DNA from: Gari tellinella
Taxonomy: Eukaryota; Mollusca; Bivalvia; Cardiida; Psammobiidae
Direction of reading: 5' to 3'
Length of the DNA stretch: 64,000 nt
Assembly (NCBI GenBank): GCA_922989275.2
Contig: OV277871.1
Location: forward strand, 27,848,693-27,912,692
Within the stretch, counting starts at the first letter, position 1; each line of letters starts with the position of its first letter. The notes under the pieces were generated by a model. The model had not been told where the DNA came from and made no database searches. It saw nothing but the letters and a program-made list of their open reading frames with translations. A program made the translations under genes and the position numbers. This document shows positions 38,211 through 48,466 of this stretch, one piece after another.

Positions 38211-38404
38211 TTAACTCATTCACCCCTGAAACTTTTAATGGACAATTCCATTTTAAAAATATGTCTTGTCCATTATTGACTATTTAGGGGTGATTATAGA
38301 CCCTGATCTGAGGGCTCCCCTGTTGCATAGGACAAATGTAATCCTTACAGATACATTTTTTGTAAATGATGAGTATACTCATGACTAGGGTTGAATGTGT
38401 TCTA
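38211..38404 (-). mobile_element. family D2 element, one hairpin arm lost
   Basis: TTAACTCATTCACCCCTGAAA to GACTAGGGTTGAATGTGTTCT. One arm fragment (ATAGACCCTGATCTGAGGG) remains, plus a GATGAGTATACTCATGAC mini-palindrome. Confidence 0.7.
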
Positions 38405-38900
38405 AAAACCATTTCCCCCATGGAAGCGCTTTTTGGTGCATTCAATTATATCTTCCACTGAAGGAAATAGTTCCATTTTACACAGGAAAGAATGTGTCGT
38501 ATCAGAAAAAGTTTCTGTATCCTAGCAGATGATAGATTAAAGCAGGCTGTAAGTAAAGCAGAATGTGCCTTAAGATACACTCTGTCTTTCTTTCAACCTG
38601 TTTTACCTATCTTTAACCCTTTTCCCCATAGAAGCGACTTTTAGCGTATTTAATTTATTCCTCCGCTGAAGAAAATAGATCCAGTTTATGGCCTCATGAA
38701 CAATTACCATAACTGATATGTATATATAGGCTAGTAGATGGTATTTCAAAGTAGGCTGAAAGTAAAGCAGAATGTGCCTTCAGGCACATTCTGCTTTACT
38801 TTTAACCTGCTTTAAGTAATCACCTGTATTAAATGTTATAAACGGGTTATTGGGTAAAGGGTTAAAACTAGTAACAGGCTATAATGGAGTAAAAGGTTAA
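38401..38900 (-). mobile_element. family A MITE hosting another A
   Basis: CTAAAAACCATTTCCCCCAT through apex TGTGCCTTAAGATACA to TTTTACCTATCTTTAA, then after 38865 AACTAGTAACAGGCTATAAT and AGTAAAAGGTTAA. Confidence 0.78.
38613..38865 (-). mobile_element. family A MITE nested near the end of another A
   Basis: 253 bp, TTAACCCTTTTCCCCATAGA to GGGTAAAGGGTTAA. Apex TGTGCCTTCAGGCACA. Confidence 0.88.
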
Positions 38901-38935
38901 CCTTTGACTTTCCCTTATTCCGGTACCAAATTTCT

Positions 38936-39070
38936 TGTTCTTAGTTTTGAGGACAGGTGACTGAATAAACCGGATTTAAAGTAAAGCAGAATTGATGTAT
39001 TCTGCTTAATATCATCCTGCTTGAAGTGGTCACCTTTCTTTAAAGCTAGAAACAGGCTATAGGGTTTTAA
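38936..39070. mobile_element. A-derived element with two identical halves
   Basis: CTTAGTTTTGAGGACAGGTGA on the left is mirrored by TCACCTTTCTTTAAAGCTAG on the right, so both flanks are the CCTGTTTCTAG-side block of A. The stem is decayed. Confidence 0.6.
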
Positions 39071-39086
39071 GAATCCATTTTGTCTT

Positions 39087-39300
39087 TTAACTCATTCAGC
39101 CATAGCAACGAGTATACTCGTCATGAACAAAAAGTTTACCTGTGACGAGTATACTTGTCCTATACAAATAGTGTAGACCCTGGTCAGGGTCTGCACTGTT
39201 TGTCATTTTGTAAAATATTGTAAAAAATCATCTCTAAATAGTCAATCTTGGACTAGACTTAATTGAAAATGGTGCTTTAAAATTTTCAGGGTGAATGAGA
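39087..39300 (+). mobile_element. family D2 element
   Basis: TTAACTCATTCAGCCATAGC to TTTTCAGGGTGAATGAGA. It contains GACGAGTATACTTGTCC and the hairpin AGTGTAGACCCTG / CAGGGTCTGCACT with almost no apex. Confidence 0.72.
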
Positions 39301-39589
39301 GGTGCATGTGCAAAGTAAGGCATGACATGACTTAGTGACAGACTTACCAGTGTATCTTCTTTTTAAGGGTTTAATATAATTGTTCTTCACCGGTTTTGAC
39401 TACAATTTCAAGACCTTAGTTAGGGGAAGGCAAAAGTGAGTGCTTGTCGTGCTAGAGACACATCTCGTGAGCTTTGGGGAGTAGCGGACTGTTATAAAAA
39501 CAGGAGGCATAATGACAGGCTGCCTGATGGTGTTAATAAGGTGACGTCTTCTAGTTCACACACACAGTTTACTAGACTAGGCATCTAGG

Positions 39590-39712
39590 GTCGAGATTAG
39601 AGACCAGATAAAACTGATAATTTTATACTTTTCCACCTTATGTCTCCACCAAAACACTTGTTATGACTACCTATTAGAATTTTTTTCTTTGAGATCCTCC
39701 CAGCTCCTTGTG
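39590..39712. mobile_element. left half of a family B2 element
   Basis: GATTAGAGACCAGATAAAAC, GTCTCCACCAAAACACTTG, then GACTACCTATTAGAAT; no return arm. Confidence 0.55.
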
Positions 39713-39714
39713 CC

Positions 39715-39962
39715 TTAACCCATTGCCCCATAGCCTATTTCTAGTTTTGAAAACAGGTGACCTCTTAAAGCAGGCTGAAAGTAAAGCAAAATGTGCCTTA
39801 AGGCACATTCTGATTTGCTTTCAGCCTGCTTTAAGCCACCATCTGTTTGGATATAGAAAATATTTCTTCTGATACATATTTGACTGTATAAATTTGATAT
39901 TTCCTTCAGTGGAGTAATTAGTCAAAAGCGTAAAAAGGAGTATTTATGGGGTAACGGGTTAA
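39715..39962 (+). mobile_element. family A MITE
   Basis: TTAACCCATTGCCCCATAGC to GGGGTAACGGGTTAA, 248 bp, apex TGTGCCTTAAGGCACA. Confidence 0.9.
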
Positions 39963-40142
39963 AAACGAATTTGTGGTTACCTAAATGTTGCAAGCAGTTT
40001 GGATTCAGATTAGAGTTGTCATGGAGATAAAAAACTGTTTGAGAAACTGCCAATATTTTGAAAACAAATATATATATTTGAGAAAAAAAGTATTTTCAGA
40101 ATCACAGCAGATGATAATATTACTAAGCATGCAAAGAGTTGG
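39959..40142 (+). mobile_element. family C relic joined to the previous A
   Basis: TTAAAAACG, then GCAAGCAGTTTGGATTCAGA without return arm, and a CTAAGCATGCAAAGAGTT end typical of C. Confidence 0.6.
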
Positions 40143-40220
40143 CATGGCAACTGAAGAATCAGGAGACAGGATACTGCTTAATACTGTGAAGAAAGCTTTC
40201 TGCATTACTGCTCCTATCAC

Positions 40221-40440
40221 ACATCTAATTTAATTCCTACGCTGAAGAAAACATTTCCAATTTATACAATCATAGATTATGTTTTGGAAGAAATTTTTTC
40301 TTCATTCTAGCAGACGATAGCTTAAAGCAGACTGAAAGTAAAGCAGAATGCACCCAAAGGTGCATTCTGCTTTACTTTCAGCCTGCTTTAAGTTGTCTTC
40401 TGTCTTCAAAACTAGAAACAGGCTATGGAGTAATGTGTAT
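40221..40440 (-). mobile_element. family A MITE with paired apex changes
   Basis: CACATCTAATTTAATTCCTAC to GGAGTAATGTGTATT. The stem is perfect, with apex AATGCACCCAAAGGTGCATT: the left-arm CACC is matched by GGTG on the right, unlike the common GCC/GGC. Confidence 0.85.
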
Positions 40441-41012
40441 TAGTCATTTATGGCTTCAACATCAACTATAGTCATGCCAGAGAATAACTTTTGTAGCATC
40501 CTGTACTTCTTCCGCAAGTTTAAATGGAAAGCGCTCTGTCAGCAAGTGTAATATTTTGCCACCACAAGTTGCCTCCCTTGGGACTAAGCTATGTACCAGC
40601 TAATGAGACTTGTCATTCTGGACCTGTAGAGTTCACTCCCTTGAATTCCAAGGAGTATTTGTGAAGAGTTCTGTCCCTTTAGGTGAAGTCTTAGACGATG
40701 ACAGTATATTGAGATTATTGGTAAATTTGAGGTTGTTAATGTGATAAAAGATAGTCCTGTAACTGGGAAAAAGCATAATGAAGACTCCTGGGAAATTTGT
40801 ATCGGCTGTTTACTGCTGAATGCAGGACAGAGGTAATGAGGAGGGCTTTCTGCATTATTCCATCCAACAGTAAACCACAAGTCTTACAGACAGCCCAGTC
40901 ATCTTCTTCTTGAATCGTTTTTGAGTCATTAAAAAAATTTGAGTTATGAATAAGAGTCATCTGCTTAAAATGTCATCTGTTAAAATTCTTTTTTTATATA
41001 GGAAATTTACAA
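40441..41012. other. single-copy-looking intron sequence
   Basis: Nothing firmly recognised. Open minus-strand frames at 40584-40880 and 40736-40960 overlap each other in different frames, which argues against either being coding. Confidence 0.35.
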
Positions 41013-41085
41013 ACGGATTGACAAAATGTTTGGATCTCCATCAGACACAGAGTTTCTCGCGTCTGATCAGCAGCCAAATATTTGT
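41013..41085. repeat. C-type hairpin, degenerate
   Basis: ACAAAATGTTTGGATCTCCA and GCAGCCAAATATTTGTCA arms, apex TCAGACACAGAGTTTCTCGCG. Confidence 0.55.
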
Positions 41086-41104
41086 CAAAATAACATGCAT
41101 TCAA

Positions 41105-41313
41105 CAGGGCTCCTGATCAGCTGAGTATTTTAAAAACTAAAATCTGTATGCCTGCTCAAAACCCTATGGTGTCACTACTCATTGTCACTACTCATTAGAA
41201 TTGTCTTAAAGAAACGATTCTTATAAGTAGTCACATCAATGAGTTTGGTTTAAACATGAAGTTGAAAATGTTTAAATATTTCGTTCACTCCCTGAAGCCT
41301 TGTCTGGAGCCCC
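41105..41313 (-). mobile_element. family B element with internal 14-bp duplication
   Basis: CAGGGCTCCTGATCAGCTGA to TGTCTGGAGCCCCAT. GTCACTACTCATT occurs twice in tandem before the palindrome. Confidence 0.72.
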
Positions 41314-41655
41314 ATTTCGATAGCTTTAGTTCCAGCGCTAAAAGGGTTAACACTGGGTTTGAGTGTAGGAAAATTATGTGGATAGCACTTTCCATATAGC
41401 TATTAGGCCTGGTATAAATCCTGTACATTGCCTGAAGTGCCTAATTAGGGATCAGATGAACCACTTTGGTGTAGAGATCAGGGGTTGATTGATGACGGCT
41501 AAAGTCTGTGTTGATTACAGCCTCGGGGACGCTCAGTCTTGATATGCCAGGAACCAGCTAGTCATACCAATATGTTATGTAGAGATTGTACCTTTCCAAT
41601 CCAGGGAATGGATGCCTTATGGTTCTTATATTGAGGAGTAGGTAGAAGGACTCTA
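41314..41655. other. single-copy-looking intron sequence
   Basis: Nothing recognised. Confidence 0.35.
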
Positions 41656-41910
41656 TTAACCCTCTGAACCATAGTCCCGCATATTGGCGTCCTTTTCAAA
41701 CAGTGTACATGTGAATAGTACACTTAACCTATGCAAACGGTGAAGACCAAGATCAGAGGGCTCCGAAAGGAGCCCTCTGATCAGGGTCTTCACTGTTTGT
41801 CAGAATTCCAAACATCAATTGACCAAAACAACCCTTAAAAGTCAGAAATCGACTAGACTAAAATGGAAACTGGAATTGTCCGTTTAAAGTTTCAGGGAGG
41901 AAAGAGTTAA
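41656..41910 (+). mobile_element. family D MITE
   Basis: 255 bp, TTAACCCTCTGAACCATAGT to CAGGGAGGAAAGAGTTAA. Apex GGGCTCCGAAAGGAGCCC. Confidence 0.92.
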
Positions 41911-42158
41911 GGCCCTTTTGTAGAGTTGATTTGAGCTTGGGATAAAGTTGTGTTAATCGTTTCAAACTGTTTTGATCCTGGTCAGGTGAGAAGCAACTCA
42001 TGTTTTTTGTCATGCTCCAAACTGTTTTGTCTGTCATCTTAAAAATCTGCAGATACGAAGAAATGTCAACTTTCCTAAGTTTGAAGTAGACACCATTTTA
42101 AGCAGAGGATGTTTATTTATCCCTATAAGATTTGGAGAGAAATAAATGAGAAATATAA

Positions 42159-42349
42159 CAGAGCTCCAGATAAGGGGAGTTTTCTATAACTAAAATCTTT
42201 ATTTCTGTATTAAACCCTATGGTGTCAGTACTCATTAAATTGTCTTGAAGAGACGATTTTAATGAGTAGTAACACCATAGGATTTGGCGCTTAAATGAGT
42301 GAGAAAGTGTTGGATTTATTTAGTTTAATCCCTTTTATCTGGAGCCCTG
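42159..42349 (-). mobile_element. family B MITE
   Basis: CAGAGCTCCAGATAAGGGG to TTTATCTGGAGCCCTG, 191 bp. Apex TTGTCTTGAAGAGACGA. Confidence 0.9.
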
Positions 42350-42447
42350 AATAAGCAAAATCAAGGACTAATAAAGTAGGAGTAGAAGCACTGCCTAAAT
42401 CTTGGTCAGTGAAATACCCAGAAGAGGCAATAGCTTTGTAGGATTGA

Positions 42448-42666
42448 TTAACCCTTTCCCCCATAGACCCTTCTTATCTCCCCTTTTGATGCCTCTATCT
42501 TGGGAAGTATTGAAAACTTTTCCTGCATTTTAACAGGTGACTCCTTAACACAGCCTGAAAATAAAGCAGAGCGCTCCTGTAGGAGCTTTCTGCTTTACTT
42601 TCAGCCTGCTTTAAGCAGTCATCTGTCTTAAACACTGAAAAACAAACTATAGGAGGGAGGTGTTGA
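42448..42666. mobile_element. A-like element with different flanks
   Basis: TTAACCCTTTCCCCCATAGAC to CTATAGGAGGGAGGTGTTGA. The stem TTAACACAGCCTGAAAATAA has apex GCGCTCCTGTAGGAGCTTT. The flanking blocks (TTTTGATGCCTCTATCTTGG) are not those of A. Confidence 0.7.
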
Positions 42667-42753
42667 CAGGAAAATAGAGAAGATTTTAGAGGAAGATGTA
42701 GAGGATATGGATATCAGATACATACAGTCATTCTTTTCCCAGAAGTCATAGCA

Positions 42754-43007
42754 TTAACCCATTACCCCATAGCCTGTTTCTAGTTTTGAAGATGGGTGAC
42801 TACTTAAAGTAGGTTGAAAGTAGAGCAGAATGCACCTTTAAGGCGCATTCTGCTTTACTTTCAGCCTGCTTTAAGCTACCATCATCTAGAATATAGAAAA
42901 TCTTTCTAATGATACATATTCAAAACTGTATAAAACGGAACTATATTCTTCAATGGAGGAATGATTTGAAGCCGTAAAAATGTGTTATTTATTGGGTAAT
43001 GGATTAA
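42754..43007 (+). mobile_element. family A MITE
   Basis: 254 bp, TTAACCCATTACCCCATAGC to GGGTAATGGATTAA. Apex TGCACCTTTAAGGCGCA. Confidence 0.9.
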
Positions 43008-43272
43008 GCGAAACCATTGATAGAATGGTAGAGCATGTCAAAATAGTTTGGATCCTTATCAGATGCTGTTGTCACTAAGTTCATAATTATGCTGAAATGA
43101 AAATGTGGCATCTGATGTTTTAGTCTGCACTATTAGAGAGGTTTTTTCTCTCAAGACAATTCTCCAGAAAGAAATGGACTGAGAATATTTTCAATCCCAT
43201 AATGCCTAGCTCAGCTTTTGTTTCTCTCTGATTAACTAACCCTTATAGATGTTGGAACTATACAAATATCCT

Positions 43273-43595
43273 TTGCAAACAGTGTAGACCCTAATCAGAG
43301 GGCTCCTTTAACCCTTTACCCAATAGCCTGTTTCTAGTTTTGAAGATATGTAACCAATTAAAGCAGGTTGAAAGTAAAGCAGAAGGCGCCTTAAGGCGCA
43401 TTCTGCTTTACTTTCAGCCTGCTTTAAGCTACCTTCTGCTAGGAATTATAAAATATTTCTTATCGTACATGTTCATGACTGAACAAATTGGAACTATTTT
43501 TTTCAGCGGACGAATAAACAAAATGCGCTAAACGTCGCTCCTATTGGGGAAAGGGTTAAAGGAGATCTCTAATTAGGGTTTACACTGTTTCTTAT
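43273..43595. repeat. D/E-type hairpin split at its apex by family A
   Basis: GCAAACAGTGTAGACCCTAA...GGGCTCC precedes TTAA 43308; GGAGATCTCTAATTAGGGTT and TACACTGTTTCTTAT follow TTAA 43556-43559. Removing the A copy gives GGCTCCTTTAAAGGAGATC as the apex. Confidence 0.82.
43308..43559 (+). mobile_element. family A MITE nested in a D/E hairpin apex
   Basis: 252 bp, TTAACCCTTTACCCAATAGC to GGGGAAAGGGTTAA. Apex GGCGCCTTAAGGCGCA. Confidence 0.92.
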
Positions 43596-43685
43596 ACTTT
43601 TAAATACCGGTATTTTGGGGACAAAGCCCTTGAGAGTCCATGTAATCTGGTTATTGATCAGAAATCAGTCATTTTTCAGAGTTCA

Positions 43686-43936
43686 TTAACCCTTTCCCCC
43701 ATAGAAGCGCCTTTTAGCGCATTAAGTTTATTCCTTCACTGAAGAAAATAGTTCCAATTTATACAGTCATAAATATGTATCATACAAAATATTTTCTATA
43801 TTCTAGCAGATGGTAGCTTAAAGCAGGCTGAAAGTAAAGCAGAATGCGCTTAAGGCGCATTCTGCTTTACTTTCAACCTGCTTTAAGTGGACACCTATAT
43901 TCAATACTAGAAACAGGCTATGTGGGAAAGGGTTGA
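43686..43936 (-). mobile_element. family A MITE
   Basis: TTAACCCTTTCCCCCATAG to GTGGGAAAGGGTTGA, 251 bp. Apex AATGCGCTTAAGGCGCATT. The terminal TTAA has become TTGA and is shared with the next C. Confidence 0.9.
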
Positions 43937-44134
43937 CCCATTTTATGCGGGATACACTTTTAGGTGTACCTCTAGGCAAACAGTTTTGATCCCAGATCAG
44001 GCCCCACATTGTTTGCTGCTAAGTCAATACTCTATCAGAAACTGCTAAAATCTTTTGCAAATATTTGAGTTATTCCCGCTGCAGACAACATTTTAAAATG
44101 GCCGCCAAATATTACCCAGCATGCAATGGGTTAA
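43933..44134 (+). mobile_element. family C MITE, apex deleted
   Basis: TTGACCCATTTTATGCGGGA to CCCAGCATGCAATGGGTTAA. GCAAACAGTTTTGATCCCAG and ATCAGGCCCCACATTGTTTGC; most of the second arm is gone. Confidence 0.78.
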
Positions 44135-44333
44135 ACAAACCAGCATTGTAAGGGTTAATTCCAGTGGGTCCATCAGTCATAGAAAAAACAATCGACATCC
44201 CCATTTATACAATGGACTGATAAATGGAAAACAAACAGTATGGGCAAGATAATCTATTATTTAACTGACTTGACACTTATACATTCAGATTTACAAATTT
44301 CTTCTGGTGAGCTCATGGGAGAAGTTTCAAGAA

Positions 44334-44526
44334 GAGAGCTCCAGATAAGAGCGAGTATACTGAACAAATCTAACAATTTCTTACTTATTTCAGCACCAAA
44401 TCCTATGGTGTTACTACTCATTAGAATCGTCTTTTCAAGACGATTCTAATGAGTAGTGACACCATAGGGTTTTACACAGAAATAAAGTTTTAAAGTTTTG
44501 AAATACTCCCCTTATATGGAGGCTTG
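44334..44526 (+). mobile_element. family B MITE with 6-bp TSD and paired apex change
   Basis: 193 bp, GAGAGCTCCAGATAAGAG to TATATGGAGGCTTG. TSD CAAGAA at 44328-44333 and 44527-44532. Apex CGTCTTTTCAAGACG differs from CGTCTCTTCGAGACG by one change in each arm that keeps pairing. Confidence 0.92.
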
Positions 44527-44747
44527 CAAGAAGATTTGGCATTCTGAGATACAGATATTGGGAGTAAACTACAGCTTAATCAATTAGCAGCTTAACCCAT
44601 TACCTCATAGTCTGTAATAGCTTGTATTCAAGATAGATTACCGCTTAAAGCAGATTGAAAGTAAAGCAAAAATATTCTGTCAGCTTTATTTTTAGCCAGC
44701 TTTAAGCTAGGGTAAAGTAAATATTTCTGTTGATGCATTATTTGTGA

Positions 44748-45626
44748 GGGTCACCCGAAAAACCGAAAACAGCCTGTTTTCGTGAAAACAGGCTGAGCTT
44801 ACGAAAACAGGCTAGAAAAAAGGTTTTATGTTATGAAAGTATATTTAAAGCCATCAATTTTGGTCAATTTTATTGTCGATTGTAGGTCAAGAAAGGCAAC
44901 TTTTTTAGCCTAAATAACGTTTATTAGTTCAAATTATTATTATTAAACAGTGTTTATGTCTTTGAATGCGATATTAATACAAAAAACATATTTCCTATGC
45001 TGTTTCCGTATGCTATTACAGACCAACATTTTTCATACCGTCGCCAATTTTGGTCAATAAAAAGCATTTTTATCGGAAAGGGGCCATTATTAAATCATTA
45101 TAAAACATTTAATTGGAATATATGCTTTTAAATACGTTTTCTCAACGTATGATATTAGTACACAAATCATACTTTCTCTACTGTTTTCGTGTGACATTAG
45201 TTATTACGGACCGATATTTTTCATAGCTTCGCCGATTCGGGTCAATTTTATTGGCGATTGTAGGTCATGAAAGACAACTTTTTTAGCCTAAATGACTGTT
45301 ATTAGTTCAAATTATTATTATTAAACAGTGTTTATGTCTTTGAATGCGATAGTAGCACACAACACATATTTTCTATGCTGTTTTCGTCTGATATTACAGA
45401 CCAACATTTTTCATACCGTCACCGATTTTGTTCAATAAAAAGCATTTTTTATCGAAAACTAAATGTATAGAAGCACTATTAATATATTATAAACCAATAA
45501 ATTGAAAAATATCCTTTTAAATACGTTTCCAGTACATAAAACCTTTTTTCTAGCCTGTTTTCGTAAGCTCAGCCTGTTTTCGCCTGTTTTCGCGAAAACA
45601 GCTGTTTTCGGTTTTTCGGGTAACCG
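44748..45626. mobile_element. family H, 879-bp element with long inverted ends and 8-bp TSD
   Basis: Duplicated ATTTGTGA at 44740-44747 and 45627-45634. Inverted ends of about 80 bp contain ACCCGAAAAACCGAAAACAG and repeated GCCTGTTTTCG / CGAAAACAGGC modules. The body has two direct copies, about 380 bp apart, of a unit with TTTTTTAGCCTAAAT and AAACAGTGTTTATGTCTTTG. No coding frame. An 8-bp duplication fits hAT or P-like elements; the superfamily is unresolved. Confidence 0.87.
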
Positions 45627-45661
45627 ATTTGTGACTGTATAAATTGGAACCATCTTCTTCA

Positions 45662-45701
45662 GTGTGTGTGTGTGTGTGTGTGTGTGGGGGGGGGGGGGGG
45701 G
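45662..45701. repeat. (GT)n followed by poly-G
   Basis: About 12 GT repeats pass directly into about 15 G, inside the right part of a family A copy. Confidence 0.95.
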
Positions 45702-45741
45702 TTAAAGGTGTTAATAGGGTATTCATGGAGTAATGGGTTAA

Positions 45742-46309
45742 TAAAGTGTGAATGAGTGCCATATTATAAAGTAATCTCTTTCTGCCATTGTATACAATAA
45801 TTGAAATATCTCCTGAATATGCTATTTGCTTCAATGTGATATCAAATCGCTCTTCTAAATATTTACAATTTTATTCTCCAGAGAGCAAATAGTTTTGATC
45901 CTGATAAGGGGTTGTGTCATTCCATGTCTGATCTGGATCCAGACTTTTTGTGAAAGTTTTAAGATATTTTGGTTTCCTGACTATTGAAGGGGTGTGTTAT
46001 GGGAGATTGAGTCATGTATTGTGTCTGTGTGGATTGACACTGCAAGCTTAGGGTCTGGAAACAAATGCTGTTCATTAATTATAGATTGGATAGGAATTTT
46101 GGTGTCTGCATGCCGGAGTTAGTGCTATAAAGCTTTGTGCAGTAGGTCTTTGATCAGGCTTTAATATCCAGCAGTTGGTGTGAAATATGTGGGGGGTGCA
46201 CTTCTGACAGATTCCTTCTTGCTGTGTTATTGATGAGCGGGCTTTATGACAGGGTTTGCCATGCAAGGCTGTTTTGAGACACATAAAACAATGACAAGGC
46301 TGGCTGGTG
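45742..46309. other. intron sequence with one decayed C-type hairpin
   Basis: 45888-45952 keeps GCAAATAGTTTTGATCCTGA and GATCTGGATCCAGACTTTTTG. Otherwise nothing recognised. A 100-codon minus frame at 46075-46377 runs into a C hairpin and is probably not coding. Confidence 0.4.
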
Positions 46310-46506
46310 TTCAGACCATTATAACCTTTGAAAACAGTTTGGATCTGGATGAGACACAGCATAATGCGGCGTCTCATCGGGATCCAAACTGTTTGACACC
46401 CTGATCAAGGTTTGAATTTTTTTTTGAAAATTCTATTTTTAGTTGTTCTAACACAAGCAGAAGACAATTTTTGCAGACGAAAAAATTACCCAGAATTCAA
46501 AGAGAT
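46310..46506 (+). mobile_element. family C MITE, left end lost
   Basis: Hairpin 46331-46397 GAAAACAGTTTGGATCTGGA / GGGATCCAAACTGTTTG, apex GACACAGCATAATGCGGCGTC. Right end ACCCAGAATTCAAAGAGATAA. Confidence 0.82.
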
Positions 46507-46522
46507 AAGTGTGTGGTGTAGA

Positions 46523-46700
46523 CAGGGAGTAAACTGAACGAATCCAACATTTTCTCACTTATTTCAGCACCAAATCCATGGTATTACTACTCATTAGAAT
46601 TGTCTCTTTGAGACGATTCAAATGAGTAGTGAGATCCTAGGGTTTAATGCAGAAATAAAGATTTTAGATTTTTGAAATACTCTCCTTATCTGGAGCCCTG
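46523..46700 (+). mobile_element. family B MITE, left terminus deleted
   Basis: CAGGGAGTAAACTGAACGAA (GCTCCAGATAAG missing) to CTTATCTGGAGCCCTG. Apex TTGTCTCTTTGAGACGA. Confidence 0.87.
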
Positions 46701-47071
46701 TATTATGGCGCTTCCTGTTTTACAGAAATTAACGACATTGTCATGGTAATACAGGGCTGGCACCAGACTGGGCTAATGTTTAGATAGTTTTAATTATGAC
46801 ATGACACAGGCTTTATATTGAGTGAAAATGAGGCTTTCACTATTATGGCTATATAAAGTGTCTCTGTAAAACTAAAAGTCAATAATAATCTCTCAGATAC
46901 AATCAAAACTTGTATAAAGTGTCAATAGGAGCGGAGCTACATTTTGTAGTGGGTTTTGAAAGGTTGTATTTTTATATGCAGCAAAAGTAAAATCTTACTG
47001 TATTACTTTTGCATTGCCTTAAACAGTCAGATTAGTTGAGAATCCGCCATGCTTCCATCTCTATAAGCCGC
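46701..47071. other. single-copy-looking intron sequence
   Basis: Nothing recognised. Confidence 0.35.
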
Positions 47072-47322
47072 TTAACCCTTTCCTCCCTGAAACTTTAAAT
47101 GAACAATTCCAGTTTCCATTTTAGTCTAGTCCATTTCTGACTTTTAAGGGTTGTTTTTGTCACTGTTTGGCATTATGACAAACAGTGAGGACCCTGATCA
47201 GAGGGCTCCTTTTGGAGCCCTCTGATCTGGGTCTTCACTTTTTGCACAGGACAAGTGTACTATTCACATGTACACTGTTTGAAAAGAACGCCTATATGCG
47301 GGACTAGGGTTCAAAGGGTTAA
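47072..47322 (-). mobile_element. family D MITE joined to a following A fragment
   Basis: 251 bp, TTAACCCTTTCCTCCCTGAA to GGTTCAAAGGGTTAA. Apex GGGCTCCTTTTGGAGCCC. The last TTAA begins an A terminus, TTAACCCCCTATAGCCTG. Confidence 0.92.
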
Positions 47323-47582
47323 CCCCCTATAGCCTGTTTTCAGTATTGAAGACAGATGGTTTCTTACCCATTACCCCATAGCCTGCTTCAAGCATTTAAG
47401 TATGTTGACCACTTAAAGCAGGTTGCAAGTTTCAGCCTGCTTTCAGCTATTATCTGCTAGGATATAGAAAATATTAAAATTTTCTTATGACATAGATTCA
47501 TGACTGTATAAAAGAGAACTATTTTTTTCAGTGTAGGAATAAAATATGGATTAGAAATGTGTATTTATGGGGGAAGGGCTAA
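47319..47582 (+). mobile_element. two overlapping A remnants
   Basis: A left end (47319-47362) is followed by a second left end, CTTACCCATTACCCCATAGC, and a copy with a shortened hairpin (AAAGCAGGTTGCAAGTTTCA). It ends GGGGGAAGGGCTAA. Confidence 0.72.
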
Positions 47583-47790
47583 CCAATTACCCTATACCCT
47601 GTGAGACCTTCATGGCGGACGTCTGGTCGCTTCCTACTTTTCGGCTGGCTTGCTGAAGGTCATTGGTTCTACATATTTGCTTATTTGTGTCTAAATCTGT
47701 GTGTCTTGGGTATGTAATCCTCCTCTTGTAATTAGCGGACATCATGTCATGATATGACTGAAATATGTAAAATTCATAGCAAATCAAAAC

Positions 47791-47935
47791 CATATATAGT
47801 CTGTTTGTAGTTGTGAATGCAGATGACCTCTCGATTAAAACAGGTTGAAAGTAAAGCAGAATGTATGAATAAAGTGGAACTATTTTCATCAGTTGAGGAA
47901 TAAATTAAAGGAGTAAAATGGTGTTTTTATGTAGT
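47791..47935 (+). mobile_element. family A relic, palindrome lost
   Basis: TATAGTCTGTTTGTAGTTGT, one arm, then TGAATAAAGTGGAACTATTT and TTGAGGAATAAATTAAAGG. Confidence 0.62.
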
Positions 47936-48247
47936 TCTTTGTTCTTAGAGAAAGTTCATGCTCCTAGAATAGTTGACTTTTAACACCCTAAAATAATGTC
48001 ACTCCAGTAGTTTTATTTAGTTCTTCACAGACATAAATAATTCTTGACTGTTACCATGCCAACGGATGCTTTATTTGGAATACTCTGCTCTCATGGGGGA
48101 AGAATACTCACAGACGAACAGGAATTAATGCCTGAGAATGGGAACTAAGTCAGAACGGCTGTTGTGGCTTCCTATGATTATCTGATTATTTAGACAATAT
48201 TTATTTTGATTGCTTTGTAATAACATACATGTGGTGACATTTTATTT
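47936..48247. other. single-copy-looking intron sequence
   Basis: Nothing recognised. Confidence 0.35.
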
Positions 48248-48452
48248 TTAACTCTGAATGCTGGGTAATGTTTTTGTCTGCAAATGATTGTTGTCTGCCA
48301 CTGTTCTAAAATTTGAATTTTCAATGAAATAATTCAAAACAGGGTCAGAGTGTCAAACAGATTGGATCCTGAAAGGACGCCGCGTAATATATATAGTGTT
48401 TCATCAGGATCCAAACTGTTTGCAAAGGTATTTACAATTTCCAAAGAGTTAA
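48248..48452 (-). mobile_element. family C MITE
   Basis: 205 bp, TTAACTCTGAATGCTGGGTA to TTTCCAAAGAGTTAA. Arms CAAACAGATTGGATCCTG / CAGGATCCAAACTGTTTG, apex disturbed by TATATATA. Confidence 0.88.
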
Positions 48453-48466
48453 TTCTTACCATGTTA

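Larger units (their letters stand above)
44592..45741 (+). mobile_element. family A MITE hosting family H
   Basis: TTAACCCATTACCTCATAGTC, decayed stem, TAAATATTTCTGTTGATGC, then H (44748-45626), then CTGTATAAATTGGAACC and GGAGTAATGGGTTAA. The right part also has a GT/G expansion. Confidence 0.82.

Noticed and set aside
44748..45626. LTR retrotransposon reading of the H element's repeated ends
   Set aside because: The ends are inverted, not direct, there is an 8-bp duplication, and no primer-binding site or polyprotein is present.
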